A DNA stretch of 64,000 nt from Saccharopolyspora spinosa NRRL 18395 (lineage in GTDB: Bacteria > Actinomycetota > Actinomycetes > Mycobacteriales > Pseudonocardiaceae): NCBI RefSeq assembly GCF_000194155.1, contig NZ_GL877882.1:196233-260232 (forward strand), given 5' to 3'. The translations under genes were made by a program, and so were the position numbers. Below, piece after piece: positions 46,109-55,498 of this stretch; the stretch's first letter is position 1, and each line of letters starts with the position of its first letter. The notes beneath the pieces were generated by a model, which saw only the letters and a list, made by a program, of their open reading frames with translations, ran no database searches and was not told where the DNA came from.

Positions 46109-47020
46109 ATGCTCGAACAGATCGCCAGGCTGCGGCGAAGCAGCGCGGCGCTCGACTCGTCCCCGCTCACCTTCGACGGGGGAGGGCATTACCGAATCGA
46201 GATCCCGAGCGTCGAAACGCTCGCCGCCTTCGACATCGCTGTGCAGGAGGCGGCTCGACGCGAGGTCCCGATCCATCGAATCTCGCAGGGCAGCGGGATC
46301 ATGCTGCTGACCGACGAAGAGCTGGCCGGTTATGCGCGACTCGGCGTGGCACACCATATCGAGGTCTGTTTGTTCGTCGGTCCCCGGGCAGCTTGGGATG
46401 GTGCGAGTCCATCACGGGCGACCGCCGAGGGAGCAGCCATCGGAGCGCGCAACGTCGGCCTCGCGTCACTGCACGGTGCCCTCAGCGATGTGTACCGGGC
46501 AGTCGATCACGGGATTCGCAGCGTTCTCGTCGCGGACGAGGGACTGATGGCGCTGATCGCCAAGGCGAAGACCGAGGGCTCGCTACCCGCCGACCTCATC
46601 GTGAAAGCTTCGGCGCTGATGGGCATCTCCAATCCCTACTCGGCCGAGGTGATCCATCGCATCGGGGCCGATTCGATCAACATTCCGGCGGAGACGTCGC
46701 TGCCGGAGCTCGCCGCGTTCCGTTCGGTGACCGACGGCGTCCTCGACCTCTATGTCGAAGGCCCCGACAGCCTCGGCGGTTTCCTGCGCTACCACGACAT
46801 CGCCGAGATCATCAGAATCGCCGCCCCCGTGTATGTGAAATTCGGCTTGCGCAACGTCGCGCCGATGTACCCGACAGGGTCACACCTGCATGCCTTGGCC
46901 GAACAGACCACCGCTGAACGCATCCGTCGCGCCGCGATCGGACTGGAACACCTTGCCCGCGCCGGCACCGATCTCAAAGTCGACGAATCATGCGACCGTG
47001 CTGGGATCCCGGTCGCGTGA
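46109..47020 (+). CDS. Conserved protein of unknown function (U32-peptidase-like?)
   Basis: 303 residues, likely a TIM-barrel enzyme: repeated strand-helix units such as VLVADEGLMALIAKAKTEG, DLIVKASALMGISNPYSAEVIHRIGADSINIP and APVYVKFGLRN. I think it resembles the U32 peptidase group but cannot show its active site. It follows the ABC ATPase by 28 nt in the same operon, so it probably acts on the same substrate. Confidence 0.6.
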   Translation: MLEQIARLRRSSAALDSSPLTFDGGGHYRIEIPSVETLAAFDIAVQEAARREVPIHRISQGSGIMLLTDEELAGYARLGVAHHIEVCLFVGPRAAWDGASPSRATAEGAAIGARNVGLASLHGALSDVYRAVDHGIRSVLVADEGLMALIAKAKTEGSLPADLIVKASALMGISNPYSAEVIHRIGADSINIPAETSLPELAAFRSVTDGVLDLYVEGPDSLGGFLRYHDIAEIIRIAAPVYVKFGLRNVAPMYPTGSHLHALAEQTTAERIRRAAIGLEHLARAGTDLKVDESCDRAGIPVA

Positions 47021-47040
47021 ATAATTCGTGGGCGGTACCG

Positions 47041-47176
47041 GCACTCTCGGCACCAACCCGAACGGCGTGACCGGCGGGGCCGCCGAGGCGCTGCGCCGTA
47101 CCGACGTGGTGGTCGGGTGTCGGTGCCGAGGAGCTGGTGGCGACGATGGCCGACGACGCCATCGTGTTCGCGCTGT
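47041..47176 (+). pseudogene. Malic-enzyme remnant
   Basis: A short stretch reads LGTNPNGVTGGAAEALRRTDVVV, then after a frame change SGVGAEELVATMADDAIVFAL, matching the NAD-binding end of malic enzyme (TNPRGVTGG...EALRGADV...ATMADDAIVFALANP). The rest is missing. Confidence 0.5.
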
Positions 47177-48112
47177 GGCGCGATTTTCGGCATGCACAGG
47201 GGTCAGACATGATTGATCCGATACAACGGAAAGTAGGAAGAGATTTTCCCGGCCGCGTAGTCCGTGGTCAACTGTGGGACATCGCCGAATTCGTAGATGC
47301 TGCTGGGGTCGATATCCGCACCGCTGCCCGATTCAGGTGAGAGCGGTTACCCTTTACGGGGGAGCCGACGTTCCTGGCGTGTTGATCATGGAATTCTCGA
47401 TTACGCTTCACGGCCCCTTGTATTTGTGTCGTAAATATGATTGTGTGCCCGCCATTGGCCACCGCCGCACCGGCCGCCCGCCGCAGCCGGTCGGTCAGCC
47501 GTGCCCGCGCCGGAACCTCATCCACGGCCTCGGTGAAGGTCCTTCTGCCGTACCCGGGCTGGTCAACCTGAGCTCCGACCTCCAATTCGGTCGGCATCCG
47601 CCCCCAACATGTACTGCCGAGGAGATCGCCCTCGACCTGGCGATCCAAGACGCCGAGCGGATCCACCACGACGAGGACGAACTCGTCACTGACTTGGAGG
47701 CTGAACTGCCGGCCTCGCGGTCCGACTACAACTGCGACGCGCTGCAGGACGTCTTGTTCCAGGACAAGGACGACGAAGGCTTGCTCACCACCGCGTTCTG
47801 CTCGACCAGCAGGATGCCGAACGCTCCGGCCGCGGTCGCGCCCCCCATCCTCGAGCCAGTCTGGCTTCTCGACAATGCCGAGCGCGACGAGCCACGATCG
47901 GTCCGCGCGTTCTCCGGCGGCTTCGGTCAGGGCGCGGGTGGTGTGTTTTTCGTGGAAGCCGAGCATCCGGGCGACGACGGGTGCGGGGCAGGCAGGACGA
48001 GTTGGCGAAGGGCTGAAATCGCCTTTCATCGCGCGCTTGCGCCCCTGATCACCGGCGCTCGCACCGCGACCCCGGGCCGCCGCAACGATGTCCAGCAGCC
48101 CGGGGTGTCCGA
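47177..48112. other. Degraded region without intact gene
   Basis: About 940 bp with frames open on both strands but no consistent coding signature. The minus strand near 47940-48020 carries PAPVVARMLGFHEKHTTRALTEAAG, similar to a motif near the end of actinomycete tyrosine recombinases, so a recombinase remnant is possible. No intact gene is called. Confidence 0.35.
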
Positions 48113-49000
48113 TCAAGACGGCAACGGCATCGGGTCGATGCTCTGGTCGTTCGCGGTCAGGTCGATGCCGTAGTCCTTTGCGAAGACCATGTAAGTGCTG
48201 TCCAGCACGTTCTCGGTGTTCTCGTTCAGGGTGTAAACACGCGCCCCGCGCAGGCGGTTGCGCTCGGCACCGGACAGCCCGTAGGTGCCGAAGCCGGTGC
48301 TGCCGGCGTAACCGAGCAGCACGCCGTAGTAGTTGCTGTGGTAGGTGTTGACGTGGTCGTGCCCGCAGAACACGCCCTTGACGTCACCGCGGGTGAGGAT
48401 CGCGTTGAACATGCCGCTGTTGAACGGCCCGGGGCATTCGGCCTCGTTGCGCTCGCCGACGATGCCGTGCCGAGCCACACCCCGCGCGTGGTCGGCGTCG
48501 GTGCGCCCGTCGACGCTGCCGAATCACATGAAGCGGTACTCCCACAACGGGATGTGGATGAACATCAGACCCGGCACCTTCCGGCCGACCTGCCGCTCGA
48601 TCTCCACCGACCGCTGGAAATACCAGGCGACCTGGTCCATCCGCAGCCAGTCCCAGGTCGGGTAGCCCGCGAAGTTCTGCCCGGCGATGTTGCCCGGCGC
48701 GTAGCGACCGCTGTCCAGCAGCCACAGGTTGAACTTCGGGTTGTTGCCCCGTGCGCCGTGGATGAACAGGTTCATGTTGCCAGTACCGGTGACGCCGCGC
48801 GGGCCCAGCTCGTTCACGTTATAGGCGTAGGACCGGTAGTACTCCAGCATCTCGGACTCGTCGAGGCCGCCCTTCGCGGTGGAGTCCTCGTCGTGGTTGC
48901 CGTAGGTGATGGCCCACGGGATCTTTCGCGCTTCCATCGGCTGCACGATGTTGTTCATCGCCTGCCGCATCTCCAGCTCGGTGTGTCCTGACACGATCCT
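48113..49000 (-). pseudogene. Calcineurin-like metallophosphatase, nonsense-interrupted
   Basis: The minus strand reads SGHTELEMRQAMNNIVQ, AITYGNHDEDST (GNHD metal motif), LMFIHIPLWEYRFM, then a TGA at 48524-48526, then FGSVDGRTDADHARG in the same frame, FCGHDHVNTYH and a normal end. The family has Trp at the stop position, so one base change explains it. The N-terminal part with the first metal motif is also missing before about 49000. Confidence 0.8.
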
Positions 49001-49024
49001 TCGGCGTAAGCGCCTGGAGAGCAC

Positions 49025-49388
49025 CGGAGAGCCGCGCTCACCCCTTCACCAGGGCCACCAAGACCAAACCGGACGAAACCGGATCTTCCGCCCAAAAGAT
49101 CAAAACGCTGGGCCCTCGGCATGACCAAGTTCCTTTCTGAGACAAAGGACAGTGTCCATTCGTGCAGAGGGCTTGTTTGATCTCTGGGCGGAACCAAGTA
49201 TGGCAATTACCTGGAAGACGAACCGATTTTACTGCGGGAATGGGATCCCGCGTCCTGCGCGCGGCTCGGGGGGCGCATATTCGGAAACGCTGCGGCGGAG
49301 AATCGGGAGCGTCCGGATTTGCGTACAAGATTCGCCGTAATCGTCTAAGGGTGCTGGAAACAGTTTCCAAACATAAGGTGCACACAAC
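49025..49388. other. Intergenic region upstream of cyclodipeptide synthase
   Basis: 364 bp with no convincing gene. It should carry the promoter of the synthase gene. The only structure seen is the dyad at 49355-49369. Confidence 0.45.
49355..49369. promoter_or_regulatory. Perfect palindrome TGGAAAC-A-GTTTCCA
   Basis: Seven-base arms around a single A, ending 20 bp before the synthase start. The form recalls LacI-type or other dimer operators, so the synthase may be regulated. Confidence 0.5.
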
Positions 49389-50174
49389 GTGATTACACCC
49401 ATGACGACTGGAAGCGTGAACGCGGGTCGCCAGCCTATGATGCGGCATGAACCTGCGACCGAGGAGAGCGCCCGGATCTTCCAGCGGCGTCGACACGCTC
49501 TTGTTGGCACAGCTCTGTTCAACAGCTACTTCAAGCAAGCGCGACTGGACGAGCTCCTGCGGTGGGCGGTGACCGAGTTCGAGTCGGTGCATGTGTTCCT
49601 CCCTGACACGACCACCGCTTTCACGATGCAGGCCCGCGGCTATCCGGCGGTGGAAGCAGAGCGGAAGACGCGGCGCGAGGCACGAAGGCTGCGCGGGAAG
49701 ATATGCGGGTCGCTTGCCATGCTCGGCGTCGCGTCCCCCGAGCAGATGATCATCGACTTCGCCTGGCTCAACGAGAACGAGGAGTACCTGCGCACGAGGG
49801 ACGAGGTTGCGGAGGTCTTCGGGGCGGATGAAGACTTCAGGAAGGCCTGTCTGGCCGAGTCTGAGTCAGTCGCGAGGAGCAGGCGGAGAACCGATGGCAT
49901 TCTCACGGAGGAAGAGCTGAACATGGCGGCACGGTACTTGCTGGCCGAGATCCCGCTTTTCGTAAACGCTCCCGCCATACTTGGCATGCCCGAGACTGTG
50001 TTCTGCTACCACCGCATCGAACCGTTCGAACGTGACCTGTACCGCGGCGCGTTCGCGCTGAAAGCAGTACCTCGGCAAGGCTGGGTCGTGGTCGAGTCCG
50101 CTTCTTCGGAAATGGTGGACGCCGGTGCCGCGGCCGGGTCCCTGCCGCGACCACGTACCGCAGGTGCGCTGTGA
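49389..50174 (+). CDS. tRNA-dependent cyclodipeptide synthase homolog lacking the catalytic Ser
   Basis: 261 residues of the CDPS family, which makes cyclodipeptides from two aminoacyl-tRNAs. Recognisable: HALVGTALFNSYF, basic helix RKTRREARRLRGKI for tRNA binding, YLLAEIPLF (Tyr and Glu of the active site) and VFCYHR. N45 and the Tyr-His pair put it in the NYH subfamily. Against AlbC (GISAGNSYF) the nucleophile Ser37 aligns with Ala42, so the acyl-enzyme residue seems lost. GTG start at 49389 after AAGG; ATG at 49401 is possible. No cyclodipeptide oxidase or P450 adjoins it. Either inactive or changed in mechanism. Confidence 0.85.
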   Translation: MITPMTTGSVNAGRQPMMRHEPATEESARIFQRRRHALVGTALFNSYFKQARLDELLRWAVTEFESVHVFLPDTTTAFTMQARGYPAVEAERKTRREARRLRGKICGSLAMLGVASPEQMIIDFAWLNENEEYLRTRDEVAEVFGADEDFRKACLAESESVARSRRRTDGILTEEELNMAARYLLAEIPLFVNAPAILGMPETVFCYHRIEPFERDLYRGAFALKAVPRQGWVVVESASSEMVDAGAAAGSLPRPRTAGAL

Positions 50175-50179
50175 ACCGC

Positions 50180-50510
50180 GCCGATACGGCCGATTGCGAA
50201 CCCCGGCGGTCCGGCGAGCAAGTCGCTGGAAGTCCCAGCGCCTGTGGTAGGCGCGGCTTCGGCTGGTCTGCACGGCGACCAAACCGGCTGGTACTCCTGG
50301 AATCTCGATCGTCCCGCCGACCGGCAGCGGGACGATCGAGGGGAGCAGCAAGACCTCTACGACGGGCCCGGGCGATCTGGCGGCATAGCACCGCGTTCTC
50401 GTGCCGCAACGCCAACATCTCCGCATCCTTGGTCATGCGCCTGCGAAGCACAACAGCGGGCACCTTGATCAGATTTCGGACTAGCGCGGTGACGATCGGC
50501 AGCGGCATCG
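50180..50510 (-). pseudogene. Transposase remnant, N-terminal part
   Basis: The minus strand reads VLRRRMTKDAEMLALRHENAVLCRQIARARR, then in another frame SRSRAYHRRWDFQRLARRTAG, matching the start of integrase-type transposases (ALRHENAVLRRQ ... LRWHRxLVxxKWDF). It is broken by at least one frameshift. Same family as the core fragment at 26701-27045. Confidence 0.6.
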
Positions 50511-50959
50511 AAGGATCATCCCAGGCCCCGGCGCCCCCTGGAGGCCGTTGCCCTGCGCGGAGAACCTACAGGCCAGACCCAGAATCGTATTTCCGACCGG
50601 GACAAGGTCGCCGAGGTACCAGGACGCGGGATCTCGACCAGGTCGGTCTCTCGCCCCGCGCACCAGCGGCTTCATCCAGGTTCGGCGGGCCGCTCGTAGT
50701 CGATTTTGGACCAGGAATCGCCGACCCAGACGTAGTAGGGCTCGAAGTCGCGGTGCATCAGTGAGTGGTCGGACTTGATGTCCTGTACCGGCGTGATCGT
50801 TCTAAGCCGAGAGGCCAACATCAGCATCCACGGGAACTCTCCCAGGCCAACGACGCAAGACCTGCCCTCTCCGGCCACTATCGCGGCCAACCAGCCGCGG
50901 GCGGCCTTTGCCCGCAGCGACCACGATCTTCATCCCGTATCGGTGATCTTGCGCGCGGG
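50511..50959. other. Region with a possible small ORF
   Basis: About 450 bp between the transposase remnant and the large gene at 50960. The minus strand at 50672-50890 encodes 72 residues ending FEPYYVWVGDSWSKIDYERPAEPG, which looks protein-like but is not recognised and has no clear ribosome site. Otherwise nothing supported. Confidence 0.35.
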
Positions 50960-52987
50960 TCAGGACTGCGGGTCCTTCGAGGCCTGCAGCTTCCCCGCTG
51001 GCAGCCGGTCGGCGCCCCAGCTGCGCTCGACGTAGCCAACGATGCGCGCGACGTCCTCGGCGGGCACCCGCTCAGGCTCCCCGCGCTCGAGTGGATCGGC
51101 GTGGAAGATGTAGAGCCGGGAGGCGAACTGGTCGAACGGCAGCGAGGCCTCACCGAACCGCTCGCCGTTGCCTGCGGTGGAGGCAACGATGCCATCGCCC
51201 CAGTCCTGGCCGCTGTCGTTGTTCGGGTTGAAGAAGTACACCCGCATGACGTCCTGGGGGTCCGGTGCGACCCGCAGGATCGTGATCGCGTGCCAGCCGA
51301 CGTAGCGAGCGGCGCTGTCGGTGACGGCGATGCCGGCCGGCTGCGGATGGATCACCGGCTGCCCGCCGTTGTAAGAGGGGTGGTAGCTGGCGTGGAACTG
51401 CCGCAGGAACTCGTCAAGATCGACCAGCTTCCCGGTGCCGACCTCGACGTTGATCCAGAACTCGCGGGCCGACCACCAACCGTGGAACTCCGGGTTGACC
51501 CACCGGTGCGGGTCGCCGGGCCGATCGGCGCATCTCCTTCCCATCTCGGCATAAATCCGGTCCAGATGAGGCACCACCAGCAACGAAACAGGGTCCAGAT
51601 CCGTCGGCTGGGTGCTCGCGACTCCGGACACGCTGTCCTTCGACGACACTGGCTGGCCTTCGAAGTGCATGATGATCTCGTCATCGCGCGCGGCCCACGC
51701 CACCACCTGCAGCAGGTAGTCCGGGTCGTTGTAAGCCCACATCGACAGAGCGCGGGCCGATTGGCAGGTCGGGTTGTCGCCCTGCCCGACGCCGAGTGGC
51801 TGGCCCAGCATCGACAGGACACCGGCGGTCAGCCGCGCGTTCGGCTCCGGCTGGTCGCCGAACACCGTCGTCAACCGCTCCCGCACGACTGGGGAGAGGT
51901 CCAGAGCCAGCTGGCGCGACAGCGCGGGCACCACCGGCGGGGCATAGAGGATGCCGCGGTCGAGCAGCAGCGCAAGCCCGTAGATGCACTGCGCGGTCTG
52001 CGGGTGCACAGCTTGCTCGATCAGGCGGTGTACAAGGTCGTGGTAACGAAGCAGGCAGTTCCGGCCGGTGTCTGACAACCCGAGCGCCTCGCCGACGAGG
52101 TAGTCGCTCTCGTGCAGCAGGAACCGCAGCAGCTCCGCGTGGTACGGCGACACCAGACCGGTGTCGTGCATCGCCCGGGCGAACCCGGTGGCCTCATACT
52201 GCAGGCCGCCGGCGTCCATCGCCTCCAGCCTGGCGCGGAAAACCTCGAGGCCAGGGTCGTCCCGGCACGCCTCGGTGGTCCCGAACAGGCTGGTGATGAG
52301 GCGGTCGAGGCCCTGACCGGACGACGCACCCAGGTCGACGTCCGGATCGCCGCGGTAGATCGCGATCCGGGTGATCAACGACTGCACCTGGTCGACCTGG
52401 ATCGGGCGCTGGCGCAGGATCCGCCAGATCTCGTCGGCCAGCTTATCCAGGACACTGTCGTAGCCGATCTCGTCGGCGATGTGCCGGAACAGGTCCCGGA
52501 TCAGCTGCGCGGTCCGGCCCTGCCTGGTCCGCTCCGCCTCGCTGGGCGGGGTGAACAGCAGCTCCAGGTTCATCGCCAGCACCTGGGAGAGGAACCGGCG
52601 GGCGTCCTCGGTGGAGAACGTCGGGTGCGCGAAGTCGCCGCGGGCGATCGCGAGCATCCGCAACTCGCTGGTCGCCTCCACCACGACGGTGTCCGCGTCC
52701 CCGCTGCGCAGCCCGGGGCCGACCAGTGCCGGGAGAAGGATCTCCGGAGACGCCCAGTCGGTCCCCGCAAACAGGCCGGCTTCCTCCAACGCCTGCGCCC
52801 GGGCCTGGACCGCCGCGGCGCCGCCCGGCTTCAGCAGCACCCGCCGCAACGCTTCCAGAACCCGCCTCAGCTTCGTGTGCTTCCCGAAGTCGCGGGTCTC
52901 GGACATGGCTTGAATGGCGGCGTCGAGCGAGGCCACGCGCTTGTCCAGCGTCGTGACCTCACCCGTGGCGTCGGCGGTCGGTTTCAA
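50960..52987 (-). CDS. Unrecognised 675-residue protein with papain-like Cys/His/Asn pattern
   Basis: I do not recognise the family. The first 400 residues look all-helical, without signal peptide or membrane segment. The C-terminal part has C408 (NPTCQSARALSMWAY, Cys at the head of a helix), H566 (YVGWHAITILRV, on a strand) and N587 (RVYFFNPNND, on the next strand). That order and the 21-residue His-Asn gap resemble papain-like cysteine peptidases or transglutaminase-fold enzymes. TTG start at 52987 after GAGGGA, 40 nt below the ATP-grasp gene, so the two are an operon. Possible role: proteolysis, amidation or transfer on the ligase product. Function inferred only. Confidence 0.8.
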   Translation of the reverse strand: MKPTADATGEVTTLDKRVASLDAAIQAMSETRDFGKHTKLRRVLEALRRVLLKPGGAAAVQARAQALEEAGLFAGTDWASPEILLPALVGPGLRSGDADTVVVEATSELRMLAIARGDFAHPTFSTEDARRFLSQVLAMNLELLFTPPSEAERTRQGRTAQLIRDLFRHIADEIGYDSVLDKLADEIWRILRQRPIQVDQVQSLITRIAIYRGDPDVDLGASSGQGLDRLITSLFGTTEACRDDPGLEVFRARLEAMDAGGLQYEATGFARAMHDTGLVSPYHAELLRFLLHESDYLVGEALGLSDTGRNCLLRYHDLVHRLIEQAVHPQTAQCIYGLALLLDRGILYAPPVVPALSRQLALDLSPVVRERLTTVFGDQPEPNARLTAGVLSMLGQPLGVGQGDNPTCQSARALSMWAYNDPDYLLQVVAWAARDDEIIMHFEGQPVSSKDSVSGVASTQPTDLDPVSLLVVPHLDRIYAEMGRRCADRPGDPHRWVNPEFHGWWSAREFWINVEVGTGKLVDLDEFLRQFHASYHPSYNGGQPVIHPQPAGIAVTDSAARYVGWHAITILRVAPDPQDVMRVYFFNPNNDSGQDWGDGIVASTAGNGERFGEASLPFDQFASRLYIFHADPLERGEPERVPAEDVARIVGYVERSWGADRLPAGKLQASKDPQS

Positions 52988-53027
52988 AGGGTTCCCTCAG
53001 GTAGGTCTCCTGCGTCCACGAAAGTCG

Positions 53028-54269
53028 TCAGACGTAGAAGTCGAGCTCTTCCTGTTTCTTCAACAGTTCGCGCATCCGGTAGGGGTCATCTCCGAAGAAG
53101 TACACCAGACCCCAGTGGTTGCCGAACGCGGTCCTCTTGGTGACCATCTCCTCCAGTGGCGTCGAGAGGTCGTGCGACTCGTAGTAATCGTCTTCCTCGG
53201 TCTCCTCCGGGATCTGCAGTTCGGCGACGACCCGGCGGCGCGGGTAGACGCCGAAGCAGCCCGCAGCCCCAGAGGCGTCGACGACCTCGCGCGGGAAGAA
53301 GGCGTCGATCTCCTCCTCGGTCGTCTTCGGGTCGAAGGCCAGCACCAGCGCCTGGTAGGCGTTGAACCCGTATGCCCTCTCGAGCAGCTCGAAGACCTTG
53401 AAGCCCGGCGGCCGGTAGGCGACCTCGCCGAAGTACATCTCGCCGTCACTGGTGACGAAGTACTCCGGGTGCACGAAGCCGAACTCGATGTCGAACGTCT
53501 TGATGAGCTTCTCGATCTGCGCCGTGATCTGCGGCCGGTACCTCTCCAGTTCCGGCGTCGCCGGAACGAACACCGAGTAACCGAGCGTCACATACTCGGA
53601 GATGTTGAGAAACTTGATCTTCCCGTTATGGATCCACGCCTCGACGGCGAATTCCCAGCCGTCGAGGTGTGATTCCATCAGGACCGGGAACTCCTCGTCG
53701 GGAATCATGTCGATCTCATCGGGCGTGCGGATGACGCGGTGCCCGAGACATCCGGCCTTGTCGAACGCCTTGAGGTGGATCGGGTCGTTCAGGTCGCCGT
53801 CGAGTTTCAGCAGCGTCTGGTTGACCCGCTTGAGGAAGCGGATCACGTCGTCCCGGTCGTGGGCCTCCTCGAAGATCCCGACCCGGATCCCGCCGAGCTG
53901 CGCGCGGCGCTTCATCAGGGACTTGTCCCGCAGCAGCATGGCCTGACCGAACAGGCGTGGGTTGTCCAGCAGGACGGCGTTGATCGCCCCGGCCCACTCC
54001 ACCGTTTCCTCGAACAGCGGGATGGCGATGTCGACGCCCTCCGCCTTCAGGGTCTCGGCGATCTGCATGGAGCGGTCGTTGAGCCGCTCGAAGTTCCACG
54101 GCACGTAGGGAATGTCGTGCTCGGAGCAGTACTCCTCGGCCCAGTCCGGTGCCACGACGACATAACGTCGATCGAACCGGTCGAGAGCCTCCACCGCGTT
54201 GAGGCTCCATCCGAGAAGCGCTACGTATCCCTTGTCCGGGTTCTTGATGGCCGGTTCGGGCTGTGGCAT
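53028..54269 (-). CDS. ATP-grasp ligase
   Basis: 413 residues. Central ATP-grasp features: FPVLMESHLDGWEFAVEAWIHNG, LLKLDGDLND and GFVHPEYFVTSDGEMYFGEVAYRPPG. The last is normally E-x-N-x-R with Asn as a metal ligand; here it reads EVAYR with Ala, which may alter metal binding. The family joins a carboxylate to an amine or thiol using ATP, often making peptides or amino-acid conjugates. MPQPEPAIKNP start after GGAGGAG. Upstream partner of the 50960 gene; substrate unknown. Confidence 0.87.
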   Translation of the reverse strand: MPQPEPAIKNPDKGYVALLGWSLNAVEALDRFDRRYVVVAPDWAEEYCSEHDIPYVPWNFERLNDRSMQIAETLKAEGVDIAIPLFEETVEWAGAINAVLLDNPRLFGQAMLLRDKSLMKRRAQLGGIRVGIFEEAHDRDDVIRFLKRVNQTLLKLDGDLNDPIHLKAFDKAGCLGHRVIRTPDEIDMIPDEEFPVLMESHLDGWEFAVEAWIHNGKIKFLNISEYVTLGYSVFVPATPELERYRPQITAQIEKLIKTFDIEFGFVHPEYFVTSDGEMYFGEVAYRPPGFKVFELLERAYGFNAYQALVLAFDPKTTEEEIDAFFPREVVDASGAAGCFGVYPRRRVVAELQIPEETEEDDYYESHDLSTPLEEMVTKRTAFGNHWGLVYFFGDDPYRMRELLKKQEELDFYV

Positions 54270-54294
54270 GGACCGCTCCTCCGTATCGGCGCAT

Positions 54295-54975
54295 TCAGTT
54301 TTGCGACGGCGTCGCAGACACAACCGTACCCGGGGATGATGTTTCGTCGGCGTGCCGAAGCAAAGAATCCGGTGACCAACCTGGTAATCCTTCGGCCTGC
54401 AACACCGATCGGCCTAGTCGGCCGGGCTGGGCCGGCGACACCGCCGCGCCCTCGATGCGCGCGGTTCTTGGCCGGTTCCCCAGGTCGCCAGGGCCGGGTG
54501 GTGTCCGTTTTGATGTGTTTCGCATGCCGGTTTTCGGCGATGGGCATGGGCTATCGCCGTCGCGGGTGGGCGACGGTGCGCTGGTGGCGCGGCCGGTGCT
54601 CTGGCCAGTCGAAGCCGAACCGGATACGCGGCGTCGTCGCTCGGCGCCCCGGATACGTGCGAACTCGGGAACCTGTTCGCCGTCGATCTCGACGATCACC
54701 ACAATCCGGGCGTGAGAGGAAAAGTCGCCGTTGGAACAGGAACCATACGGTCCAGTGAGGATTCCGACTGGAAAACCTCTCTGGGGCACGGGGATGGCGA
54801 CCTCGACGTCACCGATGTCCGGAATCGTTCCCAGGGAGGTGATGCCCCACGGCGTGTCCTCCCAGACCTGAAGCGTCTGGTACGCCTGTACTCGATCCCG
54901 GAGATGCGCACGGTCGGGTGGCATCATCCGGCATCCGCCGCAGCGCCTCGTCACGCAACCGCAGGGCCTATTCAA
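54295..54975 (-). CDS. Hypothetical protein upstream of ATP-grasp gene
   Basis: 226 residues, same strand and 25 nt before the ATP-grasp gene. Residues about 30-115 (AYQTLQVWEDTPWGITSLGTIPDIG ... HARIVVIVEIDGEQVPEFARI) look like real protein, whereas the rest is Arg/Ser/Pro-rich and could be non-coding. It may be a third, decayed member of the operon. No family recognised. Confidence 0.35.
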   Translation of the reverse strand: MNRPCGCVTRRCGGCRMMPPDRAHLRDRVQAYQTLQVWEDTPWGITSLGTIPDIGDVEVAIPVPQRGFPVGILTGPYGSCSNGDFSSHARIVVIVEIDGEQVPEFARIRGAERRRRVSGSASTGQSTGRATSAPSPTRDGDSPCPSPKTGMRNTSKRTPPGPGDLGNRPRTARIEGAAVSPAQPGRLGRSVLQAEGLPGWSPDSLLRHADETSSPGTVVSATPSQN

Positions 54976-55084
54976 TACTGCGGTAGTGCTTGACGAACAG
55001 CAAAGCGACCGGGGGTGCAGCCGACCGGGTAGGCGGGATGTTCAGGCGGCCAGACGGAACGGACGGCGGTCGGGCCCGCAGTGT

Positions 55085-55265
55085 GCGGGGTTCTGGCTGG
55101 ATTTTGTACATGCCGCCGCGATGATGGCGGTCATGGCCAGGTCGTATCGGAACTTGTGAGCGATTTCCGCTTCGAGTTCCGCGTACTTGGCGGCTAGCTC
55201 GGGACGGAGCTGTGCGGCACGGATAACGTCCGCGCGGCTCGCTAGGACGCACGGCGAGCACGACA
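55085..55265 (-). pseudogene. PAPS-reductase-like C-terminal remnant
   Basis: The minus strand reads CVLASRADVIRAAQLRPELAAKYAELEAEIAHKFRYDL, similar to the C-terminal end of phosphoadenosine-phosphosulfate-reductase-like proteins. No upstream domain remains. The surrounding 54976-55498 stretch holds nothing else I can support. Confidence 0.4.
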
Positions 55266-55498
55266 GACTTAACTGGACTACCGAGAGACTCTGCCATTGA
55301 CTGGCAGCTGTTCACTCACTGTCGCTTGTAGACAGCCGCGCATGTGGTGGACTTGCCGATATGTGATACCCGGTGTTAGCGCCTGATTAGGTCGAGCTCG
55401 GCGAAGAGTGCATCGACGATACAGCGCGGGCGTTTCGTTCTGAAGAACGTTCAAGGCTCAGCGCATTGGCCTTGCGCACGCCGCGGACCGGGTGCGAG

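Noticed and set aside
47268..48173. Nearly full-length open frames on both strands
   Set aside because: Neither shows a consistent domain or ribosome site; kept only as a degraded region.
49389..50174. Complete diketopiperazine gene cluster
   Set aside because: No cyclodipeptide oxidase, P450 or methyltransferase adjoins the synthase; neighbours are remnants.
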